This document shows positions 1 to 5,045 of a DNA stretch of 7,754 nucleotides, one piece after another. Below the pieces are notes generated by a model. It saw nothing but the letters and a program-made list of their open reading frames with translations. It was not told the DNA's origin and did no database searches. The stretch covers positions 1 to 7,754 of the forward strand of contig JAHFZE010000308.1 in the NCBI GenBank assembly GCA_020854785.1, read 5' to 3'. The position numbers and the translations under genes were made by a program. Position 1 is the first letter of the stretch, and every line of letters begins with the position of its first letter. The DNA is from Methanomethylovorans sp. Its GTDB lineage: Archaea > Halobacteriota > Methanosarcinia > Methanosarcinales > Methanosarcinaceae.

Positions 1-2
1 AT

Positions 3-15
3 GGTCATCTCCTCT
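3..15 (-). promoter_or_regulatory. Strong ribosome-binding-like site at the window edge, probably for a gene that starts just outside
   Basis: Read on the minus strand this is AGAGGAG followed by ATGACC and then AT at the window edge. GGAG lies 6 nt before a possible ATG whose last base would be just outside the window. This would place another leftward gene about 40 bp downstream of the cupredoxin lipoprotein gene. An ATG overlapping the site itself (8-6) is also possible. Nothing more of the gene is visible, so this is a weak inference. Confidence 0.3.
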
Positions 16-41
16 GGTCTTGAAGATGTGCTGTTCTAGCT

Positions 42-401
42 TTACTCCACCACTATCGTTCCACTTTGTGTATACGGATGTGTGGCAAGATAATAGTTGT
101 ATGTGCGCCTCTCATGGAAAGTGTAGGTAAAGGTCATGCCTTTTGTCAGCGTTGGGGACTGGAATACACTGCTTTTGATAATGAATGGCACTGAATCATT
201 ATTTGTCCACCTTACCGTATCACCCCGGGAAATGGTCACTGATCGCGGATGAAAAGCATAGTCATCGATATAGACCTCTATATATCCCGTATCCTCATCA
301 GATGCATTACTGCCAGTGTCCGGCACATTGTCATTATCCGTACAGCCTGAAAGTAGCAGAACAGCTATCAGCACTATAATTAAGAGCAACTTATCTTTCA
401 T
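42..401 (-). CDS. Cupredoxin-fold lipoprotein lacking most copper ligands
   Basis: This 119-residue exported lipoprotein has a charged start, a hydrophobic stretch at residues 4-17 and a lipobox LLSGC with Cys20 as the probable lipidated residue. An Asp/Asn-rich linker (21-38) follows, then one plastocyanin/amicyanin-like domain (40-119). Family landmarks are the FHP strand (50-52), the RGDTVRWTN strand (59-67) and the TYNYYLATHPY segment before the last strand. Type I copper sites normally use His, Cys, His and Met. Here the first His is Phe73, the Cys is Leu105 and the Met is Thr111; only His108 remains. Copper binding and electron transfer by the usual mechanism are therefore unlikely, and a structural or binding role is more plausible. 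Two N-glycosylation sequons (N32, N68) fit an outside location. No ribosome binding site precedes the ATG. A TATA box sits about 26 nt upstream, so the transcript is probably nearly leaderless. The fold is fairly sure; the function is unknown. Confidence 0.85.
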   Translation of the reverse strand: MKDKLLLIIVLIAVLLLSGCTDNDNVPDTGSNASDEDTGYIEVYIDDYAFHPRSVTISRGDTVRWTNNDSVPFIIKSSVFQSPTLTKGMTFTYTFHERRTYNYYLATHPYTQSGTIVVE

Positions 402-424
402 ATGGTTGCGAGTTATGGGCTAAT

Positions 425-441
425 AGATATAATACTTTTTG
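425..441 (-). promoter_or_regulatory. TATA-box promoter of the cupredoxin lipoprotein gene
   Basis: On the minus strand this reads AAAAGTATTATATCTAT, with the TATA core TATTATAT at 434-427 preceded by an A-rich BRE-like stretch. Counting about 26 nt from the box centre puts the transcription start near 404, only a few bases before the ATG at 401. That agrees with the missing Shine-Dalgarno sequence. It also suggests that the gene is transcribed separately from the ligase operon upstream. Confidence 0.5.
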
Positions 442-454
442 AAGAAAAAGCGCT
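441..454 (-). terminator. Possible T-rich terminator after the ligase gene
   Basis: On the minus strand, downstream of the ligase stop codon, the sequence reads AGCGCTTTTTCTTC. A T-rich run such as this is the usual archaeal termination signal. It lies directly before the TATA box of the cupredoxin gene, which fits an end of one transcript and a start of the next. No real hairpin is present, so the call is tentative. Confidence 0.3.
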
Positions 455-475
455 CTGTTGACCATTTAAGGATCT

Positions 476-2161
476 TCATTTACGCTGGGTCCTGTACATA
501 TCTTCAAGACGCTCCAGCGTGTCAACCTCTTCCAGTGATTTATCGTCCCTGACACGTACGAGTCTTGGAAAACGTAATGCATATCCTGACTCATAGTTCG
601 TGCTCTTCTGTATCTCTTCGAAAGCCACTTCAAAGAGTATATGGGGTCTTATCTCCACGCTGGTACCTGATCCTGAAATGAGATGTTCCCTGAACATTTC
701 TGTTAGTTCTGCCAGTTGCTCATCAGATATTCCGGTAGCAACTTTACCTACCGGCAGGAACCTGCCTGTGTCAGGGTCATGACAGGCCAAAGCATAAGAA
801 CCAAGAAAACTCGTCCTTCTGCCATATCCCCATTCAGCTCCTATAACCACAAGGTCCAGAGTTTCCATAACTGGCTTTTTCTTAAGCCAGTTCTTTCCCC
901 GCTTACCCGGCGAATATGGAGATGCAGGGTTCTTTATCATAATACCTTCATGACCTGCCTGCAATGCCTGCTCATACATACTGTTGATCTCTGAGAGGTC
1001 CGATGTTATGAGCTGGTTGTCCACGCGGACAAGATCGCCGTTATCTATAGAAGCTACAAGGAATTCCCGCCTCTTTTGCAGAGGAAGCTCTATAAGGCTT
1101 TCACCATTAAGGTACATGATATCAAAGAGGTTAAGAGTAAGCGGGATATTTCTTACCTTGTTCTGTACATCATATTTACGCCTGAAGCGTTTAAGGATCT
1201 CCTGGAATGGTTTCGGTCTTCCATCTTCGTCGATGGCTACAGCTTCACCGTCAAGTATGGCAGAATCAGCCTTTACAGCCCTCTTCACTGACGATACTAT
1301 GTCTGGAAGTGATCCTGTGATGTTCTCCAGACGGCGGGAATAGAGAATGATCTCATCACATTTTTTATGTATCTGCACCCTGGCACCATCGAATTTCCAT
1401 TCTGCTGCGACAACCCCCAGATCCTTGATGGCAGTTTCGATGTCCGGCGTTACCTGGGCAAGCATTAGTTTAATAGGTCTGCCTATCTGCAACCCCAGTT
1501 TCAAAAGAGCCTCATCACCACCTTCCCTTGCAGTGACCGCCACAAGCCCCATGTCATTGGTGAGCATAAAACCTCTTTCGACGGATGCTACAGGTACATC
1601 AAATGCCTTTGCGATGGCATCCCTGACAATGCCTTCCCCCACTCCTATCCTCATATCCTCTATGGCAAGCCTGGCTATATATCCAACCTCTTCAGCGGAT
1701 GCCGAATTAAAAAGATATTGCAGATGCTTTATCCTGGATGTCTGGGACCCTTTGCCTGTTGCATGAGCTATGTCCTTGAATCTTTCATAGACCTCCATGA
1801 TGCTCAATTCCACAGGCGAGTCCAAGAACGAAGAAAAAGTAGCCTGGCCCTTAGATACTTTTGCCAGAGCTTTTACTGTGGTCTTACCTATATCTCCGGT
1901 TTCCCGTACTATATCCTCTATTTTCTTCACTGGGAGACCTGATGATCTGGAAAGTGCATTGAGAAGAATACCTGTACCCAGGCCTACTTCTTCATCACTC
2001 CATGCGGGAAAGACCTCACCCATGACAAAATGAGTTACCACCGGCAACTCCTCAATTGTCACGAGAGAGAGCAATTCTGAAACAAGAGTGGTCATATCCA
2101 GAGATCCGGCTGTCCCTTCTATGACCTTGCATATCCTGCAGAACTCCTTGAAGCTTGTCAT
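476..2161 (-). CDS. lig: ATP-dependent DNA ligase (archaeal type)
   Basis: This 561-residue protein joins nicks in duplex DNA through an enzyme-AMP intermediate, sealing Okazaki fragments and repair nicks. All landmark motifs are present: the KFDGAR adenylation motif with nucleophile Lys256 and Arg261, DGEAVA (304-309), LFDIMYLNG (345-353), EGIMIK (405-410), the Trp-Leu-Lys-Lys-Lys motif V (425-429) and the C-terminal ALRFPR motif VI (528-533). The layout is an N-terminal DNA-binding domain (about 1-225), a nucleotidyltransferase core (about 250-430) and an OB-fold (about 435-561). The length is normal for archaeal ligases. Residues 106-113, QATFSSFL, sit where other archaeal ligases carry their PCNA-binding peptide, so docking on the sliding clamp is likely. 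The ATG lies 11 bp after the homoserine dehydrogenase stop and has no clear ribosome binding site, so translation probably depends on the upstream gene. Cofactor preference (ATP, possibly also ADP) cannot be read from the sequence. Confidence 0.97.
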   Translation of the reverse strand: MTSFKEFCRICKVIEGTAGSLDMTTLVSELLSLVTIEELPVVTHFVMGEVFPAWSDEEVGLGTGILLNALSRSSGLPVKKIEDIVRETGDIGKTTVKALAKVSKGQATFSSFLDSPVELSIMEVYERFKDIAHATGKGSQTSRIKHLQYLFNSASAEEVGYIARLAIEDMRIGVGEGIVRDAIAKAFDVPVASVERGFMLTNDMGLVAVTAREGGDEALLKLGLQIGRPIKLMLAQVTPDIETAIKDLGVVAAEWKFDGARVQIHKKCDEIILYSRRLENITGSLPDIVSSVKRAVKADSAILDGEAVAIDEDGRPKPFQEILKRFRRKYDVQNKVRNIPLTLNLFDIMYLNGESLIELPLQKRREFLVASIDNGDLVRVDNQLITSDLSEINSMYEQALQAGHEGIMIKNPASPYSPGKRGKNWLKKKPVMETLDLVVIGAEWGYGRRTSFLGSYALACHDPDTGRFLPVGKVATGISDEQLAELTEMFREHLISGSGTSVEIRPHILFEVAFEEIQKSTNYESGYALRFPRLVRVRDDKSLEEVDTLERLEDMYRTQRK

Positions 2162-2172
2162 TATATCAGCTT

Positions 2173-3168
2173 CTATTTCTTGTAAATGGAAACAATATCG
2201 CTGAAAATAGCGCTTGCTGTTTCTATGGACCCTGCGCCTCTGCCAACAACTATAACAGGTCCTGCAAGATCGGTTTGAAGTGAAGCCACATTAAGGGTTC
2301 CCCCGACAGCTAGTGGATGTCCCATAGGTACAAGCCTTGGAGCTACCTGGATCCTCTGCTTATTGACCTCTCCTATGAGCTTTATAACATAACCATCGGT
2401 CTCAGCCAGCATCAACGCTTCAGGAGTGATGCGAGAGATACCTGTAACATGCACATCTTTATAAGTGGCATCTATTCCAAAAATAGCATTCGCAAGGATC
2501 ACAAGCTTGCATGCAGCATCTATTCCTTCCACATCATAGGCGGGATCCTTTTCCGCTATACCCAGCTCCTGTGCCTCTGCAAGCATGAGCTCATAGGTTG
2601 CGTGCTCTTCCATCATGCGGGTGAGGATATAATTACAGGTACCATTGAATATACCTTCTATACTGATAACATCATTACCTGCCAGAGTATCCCTTACAAG
2701 ATTGAGCAAAGGCATTGCCCCTCCCACGGTCGCCTCGAACCTGAAAGCACAACCATATCTTTCTGCCAGTGCAGCCAGTTCCCTATACTTTAAAGCAAGT
2801 GGTCCTTTATTTGATGTGACCACGTGCCTTTTTTTACTAAAGGCAGTAAGCATGTTCTGCAATCCCACGCCACCAGTATCTATGTTTGTAGGAGTTGTTT
2901 CTATGACCAGGTCGTGCTCTATGTCCCGGATGATATCATGACCTGTGATATGGGTATCACCTACAACACCTTCTGATGCCTTGCGCTCAAGAACCATGGA
3001 AAGGTCGACACCTTCCTGGGCAATGACAGCAGTCTTTGAATCTGCAACTGCAACAACCACAATATCAAGGCCCATTGAGCTGAGTTCTTCCTTCTTACGG
3101 AGCAATACCCTTGCCACTCCCTGGCCAACAGAACCAAAACCAATGATAGATGCCTTTATTGTTTTCAT
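2173..3168 (-). CDS. hom: Homoserine dehydrogenase (short form without an ACT domain)
   Basis: This enzyme reduces aspartate-4-semialdehyde to homoserine with NAD(P)H, the committed step towards threonine and methionine. The 331 residues comprise an N-terminal Rossmann domain with GFGSVGQG (10-17), followed by the SNKGPLA segment with Lys121 that contacts substrate and cofactor. The family signature runs from [11 protein letters not shown] (145-155) through the [10 protein letters not shown] region (174-183). By alignment from memory to the yeast enzyme, the active-site residues Glu206, Asp212, Asp217 and Lys221 are all present with identical spacing. The protein ends where short forms end and has no C-terminal regulatory ACT domain. 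That role is probably taken by the separate ACT protein just upstream. A ribosome binding site GAGGT overlaps the stop codon of that neighbour and lies 6 nt before the ATG, so the two are probably translationally coupled. Cytoplasmic; very confident. Confidence 0.97.
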   Translation of the reverse strand: MKTIKASIIGFGSVGQGVARVLLRKKEELSSMGLDIVVVAVADSKTAVIAQEGVDLSMVLERKASEGVVGDTHITGHDIIRDIEHDLVIETTPTNIDTGGVGLQNMLTAFSKKRHVVTSNKGPLALKYRELAALAERYGCAFRFEATVGGAMPLLNLVRDTLAGNDVISIEGIFNGTCNYILTRMMEEHATYELMLAEAQELGIAEKDPAYDVEGIDAACKLVILANAIFGIDATYKDVHVTGISRITPEALMLAETDGYVIKLIGEVNKQRIQVAPRLVPMGHPLAVGGTLNVASLQTDLAGPVIVVGRGAGSIETASAIFSDIVSIYKK

Positions 3169-3173
3169 ATTAT

Positions 3174-3179
3174 GACCTC
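3174..3179 (-). promoter_or_regulatory. Ribosome binding site of hom overlapping the upstream stop codon
   Basis: On the minus strand TGAGGTCATAATATG joins the TGA stop of the ACT-protein gene, the GAGGT binding site and the hom ATG. The site fixes the start of hom at 3168 and implies termination-reinitiation coupling between the regulator and the enzyme. Confidence 0.75.
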
Positions 3180-3684
3180 ACAGAATCTCACTCTCTATGG
3201 GCTCTATCAACACAAGGTCTTTTTTCTGAGCAATTGACCTGAGCAATGATATGGCATCCCTCAATTCTTTCTTTCCGACAGCATCAAGCTTGAAAGAGGC
3301 AGAAGATGACTGGTTTATGCTGGGCATAGAAAGGTGCAGTTCAACTACCTCTGCATATCCTGTTTTATCAATGGTATCGATAGTATCTTCCAGGTCCGTA
3401 TGTACTATATGACCTATGAGCACAACTGTTCCTCTTTCAAGATATTTCTCTTCATTGACCCGGATGACCCCTACACCAAGAGCTTCCAGCTTTGTTACAA
3501 GAGGAGTTATGCTCAAAGACTCCGTTTCAAATACCACTTGCACAGGAATGGTACCTCTGGGAGTTCTTTTCTCATGATGATGTACCACAGAGACCAGGTT
3601 GCCCCTGAACTCAGATATCGGCTTCAGTGCATGCACCAGTTGTCCTGGAGCATCCTGTAATTCTATATCCATAGAAACTCGCAT
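3178..3684 (-). CDS. ACT-domain protein, predicted allosteric regulator of homoserine dehydrogenase
   Basis: This 168-residue cytoplasmic protein carries a typical ACT start: a beta strand (MRVSMDIEL) followed by the DAPGQL turn at residues 11-16. The second half (about 86-168) shows a strand-helix-strand-strand-helix-strand order (TVVLIGHI, DLEDTIDTIDKTG, EVVELHLSM, SASFKLDAV, LRDAISLLRSIA, LVLIEPI), which is itself ACT-like, so the protein appears to be a tandem ACT module with no enzymatic domain. It resembles the archaeal family annotated as predicted regulator of homoserine dehydrogenase (COG2061, as I recall it). The hom gene follows after 9 bp, strongly supporting a partnership: the ACT pair probably binds threonine or another pathway amino acid and controls the enzyme in trans. 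The ligand is an inference. A GAGG ribosome binding site lies about 7 nt before the ATG. Confidence 0.85.
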   Translation of the reverse strand: MRVSMDIELQDAPGQLVHALKPISEFRGNLVSVVHHHEKRTPRGTIPVQVVFETESLSITPLVTKLEALGVGVIRVNEEKYLERGTVVLIGHIVHTDLEDTIDTIDKTGYAEVVELHLSMPSINQSSSASFKLDAVGKKELRDAISLLRSIAQKKDLVLIEPIESEIL

Positions 3685-3708
3685 GTGCTGCCTCGTTTTA
3701 GTTGAAAT

Positions 3709-3758
3709 GACAATATATATTGGAAAACATAGGTACTTAACACAATTATATATTTTGG
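3709..3758 (-). promoter_or_regulatory. Two TATA-like boxes in front of the ACT-hom-lig operon
   Basis: On the minus strand the distal box reads AAAATATATAATTG (about 3756-3743) and overlaps the stop codon of the upstream regulator gene; the proximal box reads CCAATATATATTG (about 3722-3710). The distal box predicts a start near 3724 and a leader of roughly 40 nt that contains the GAGG ribosome binding site. The proximal box would give a leader of only a few bases and cut that site. I therefore favour the distal box, without excluding use of both. Confidence 0.5.
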
Positions 3759-4534
3759 TGTTCTTCCTGCTTAAGTACTATGATATTCCCTCTTCCTTTT
3801 TTGAATTTCTCAATGATGCCCCTGTTCTCTAGGTCAGATATCATAAGACTTACTTTAGCCTCTGAATAATGGATCTTGTTACGAAGATCCCTTTGGGTGA
3901 TACGTCCCCCATTGGCCTTTATTATGTTGACTAACTGTTGAAGGTCCTGAGGCAGCGATACACCATTATAGTTCGAGTCTTCTGTACCTGAGTGGTCAAC
4001 TTCATACAAACTGTCATCCAGAGGAACAACTTGTGATCTCTGTCTCTTTTTCAATACCAATAGGACTATGGCAGCAGCGATCAGCAAAGAGCCTGCTGCT
4101 ATCAGGAAAATCGTGCTTTTAGATGTATCATCTGTAAAAGGTGTGTCCCCATTGGGACGAGTGTTATTAAAATTACCATTCGGATAAGCAGGCAGGAGCA
4201 GTATGTCGAGTATGTAGTCACCGCCATCCGTAATATTAAGTTCCTCTTGTGCATATGATACAAGTTGTCCTTTTTCATAATAACTTGCACTGAGAGAATA
4301 TGTCCCCATGGGCAGATCAAAGGAATACAGGCCGTATTTGGCTACCTGGGACTGCGGAGGAGTAGAGTTCACTTCAACTATCGTATTCTCCAGAAGCTTA
4401 AATGTCTCCCAATCATATACTGCACCGTGGACAGTTGCCAGCTCTGCAGCCTGCGTGGTTGGGAAAAAAAGCAAACATAAGACCACAAATATCAATAAAC
4501 GATATCCTCGAGTTCTAGCCTTTTCTGAAGACAC
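3746..4534 (-). CDS. Membrane-anchored winged-helix transcriptional regulator with an extracellular sensor domain
   Basis: This 262-residue protein has four parts: a signal sequence or N-terminal membrane segment (12-30); an outside beta-sandwich resembling the carboxypeptidase regulatory-like fold (about 33-115, with GAVYDW, the YGLYSFDLPMGTY turn and YILDILLLPA); a transmembrane helix (141-161) followed by KKRQR as a cytoplasmic stop; and a winged helix-turn-helix (about 196-255) of MarR/ArsR-like type, with helices QDLQQLVNIIKANGG, TQRDLRNKI and the recognition helix SEAKVSLMISDLENRG. This matches the archaeal membrane-associated regulator class I know as COG2512. Three sequons (N56, N100, N123) all fall in the exported part. 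It probably senses an envelope or external signal and binds DNA while tethered. The start is GTG, with an in-frame TAA 9 nt upstream, no ribosome binding site and a TATA box about 26 nt before it, so a leaderless message is likely. The exported trio transcribed away from it is the most obvious candidate target. Confidence 0.85.
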   Translation of the reverse strand: MSSEKARTRGYRLLIFVVLCLLFFPTTQAAELATVHGAVYDWETFKLLENTIVEVNSTPPQSQVAKYGLYSFDLPMGTYSLSASYYEKGQLVSYAQEELNITDGGDYILDILLLPAYPNGNFNNTRPNGDTPFTDDTSKSTIFLIAAGSLLIAAAIVLLVLKKRQRSQVVPLDDSLYEVDHSGTEDSNYNGVSLPQDLQQLVNIIKANGGRITQRDLRNKIHYSEAKVSLMISDLENRGIIEKFKKGRGNIIVLKQEEHQNI

Positions 4535-4549
4535 AAATTTATATTAACT

Positions 4550-4568
4550 GCCAATATATTAAACCTTT
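4550..4568 (-). promoter_or_regulatory. TATA-box promoter of the tethered regulator gene
   Basis: On the minus strand the sequence AAAGGTTTAATATATTGGC contains a TATA core centred near 4557. The expected start, about 26 nt on, falls on or next to the GTG codon at 4534-4532. This supports a leaderless transcript and the GTG start. Confidence 0.5.
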
Positions 4569-4602
4569 TCCATAACCGAAGATAAAAGGACCTATGAAGT
4601 TT

Positions 4603-4673
4603 GTTAAAGTAAAATAAAGCATATTCACCCTTAGAATACTCTTAATATGAAGAAAAAAAAGCCTTAAAGTAAA
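4603..4673. repeat. Direct repeat TTAAAGTAAA in the divergent spacer
   Basis: TTAAAGTAAA occurs at 4603-4612 and again at 4664-4673, about 61 bp apart, between the regulator gene and the exported trio. The second copy lies just before the probable TATA box of the trio. The spacer is AT-rich, so chance is a real alternative. The repeat could be an operator for the regulator. The rest of the 214-bp spacer holds an A8 run (4653-4660) and the two promoters; I see no small gene or RNA in it. Confidence 0.3.
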
Positions 4674-4690
4674 GTATGTATTTATTTGAA
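4674..4690 (+). promoter_or_regulatory. Possible TATA box for the exported trio
   Basis: GTATGTATTTATTTG contains a TATTTATT core at 4679-4686. It predicts a start near 4709-4712 and a leader of about 40 nt for the gene at 4749. The leader carries AAAGGAT (4734-4740), 8 nt before the ATG, as a modest ribosome binding site, and an ATCC/GGAT inverted repeat (4725-4728, 4737-4740) that could pair over it. Confidence 0.35.
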
Positions 4691-4748
4691 TCTATCAACA
4701 TGGTTGCTTGACGAAAAACGTCTGATCCGGAATAAAGGATAGATCTGA

Positions 4749-4994
4749 ATGAGAACTATACGAACGATCGCATATATTTCTATTGCGCTTTTGATCGTGG
4801 GCATGCTGGCTATGGGAGCAGTATCTGCGAAAGCAGGAAGCGGTGAAAATGGAGAAAAGGCAAATAATGGGATTTGCGACAGGGATCGTATCCGTGACAG
4901 GACATGTGACAGCGAATTCATGAGCTCAGAGCCATTTGAACCTAAAGACCACAGCTACAAAAACTACCATGGTCACTGCCACAGCGAAACATAA
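4749..4994 (+). CDS. Small secreted protein with a Cys/His-rich tail, function unknown
   Basis: The 81 residues begin with a clear signal peptide: Arg2 and Arg5, a hydrophobic core at 8-24 and AVSAKA as the cleavage region (about 24-29). The mature part is only about 52 residues. It opens with a Gly/Glu/Asn-rich stretch (30-42), then a charged DRDRIRDR segment (44-51) framed by Cys43 and Cys53, and ends in NYHGHCHSET with His74, His76, Cys77 and His78 close together; His68 is nearby. Three Cys and four His in so short a tail suggest metal binding or a disulfide plus a free thiol, but no known motif fits exactly. I do not recognise the family. The reading frame is supported by the signal peptide, a plausible ribosome binding site and its place before two further exported proteins in the same direction. 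It is divergent from the tethered regulator. Confidence 0.7.
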   Translation: MRTIRTIAYISIALLIVGMLAMGAVSAKAGSGENGEKANNGICDRDRIRDRTCDSEFMSSEPFEPKDHSYKNYHGHCHSET

Positions 4995-5007
4995 CAAGAT
5001 GGAAATC

Positions 5008-5030
5008 AATAAATATATCTACAAGGGGAG
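5008..5030 (+). promoter_or_regulatory. Internal TATA-like element and a distant GGGGAG before the 431-residue gene
   Basis: AATAAATATATC (5008-5019) resembles a TATA box and predicts a start near 5041, close to the ATG at 5046. GGGGAG (5025-5030) looks like a ribosome binding site but ends 15 nt before the ATG, farther than usual, and no other start codon lies in that frame between them. Either the site works at long spacing in a readthrough transcript, or the gene also has its own nearly leaderless message. Confidence 0.3.
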
Positions 5031-5045
5031 ATAAAAACGAAAGCT

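Noticed and set aside
1..39. Open plus-strand frame ending in TAG at 37-39, possibly the end of a gene from the left
   Set aside because: Only 12 codons are visible, no family motif appears, and the same bases read as a ribosome binding site for a leftward gene on the other strand.
44..91. A shared ancestry between the cupredoxin lipoprotein and the short acidic lipoprotein, suggested by the common SGCTD-x-ND sequence
   Set aside because: The similarity is limited to the lipobox and next few residues; the mature domains are unrelated.
984..1343. A 119-codon plus-strand reading frame opposite the ligase
   Set aside because: It lies wholly inside the well-supported ligase gene, is low in recognisable motifs and has no ribosome binding site; the same holds for the other plus-strand frames between 476 and 2161.
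1347..1766. A 139-codon plus-strand reading frame opposite the ligase, rich in Ser and Pro
   Set aside because: Its composition is what is expected from the complement of the ligase codons, and no domain or start signal supports it.
2317..2793. A 158-codon plus-strand reading frame opposite homoserine dehydrogenase
   Set aside because: It overlaps conserved active-site codons of hom and shows no family resemblance.
4652..4661. A8 run in the divergent spacer as a leftward terminator
   Set aside because: Read on the minus strand it is a T8 run, but it lies upstream of the leftward gene and no leftward gene ends before it.
4710..4722. GACG-AAAAA-CGTC inverted repeat in the leader of the exported trio
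   Set aside because: The 4-bp arms are too short to support a regulatory or terminator call in an AT-rich spacer.
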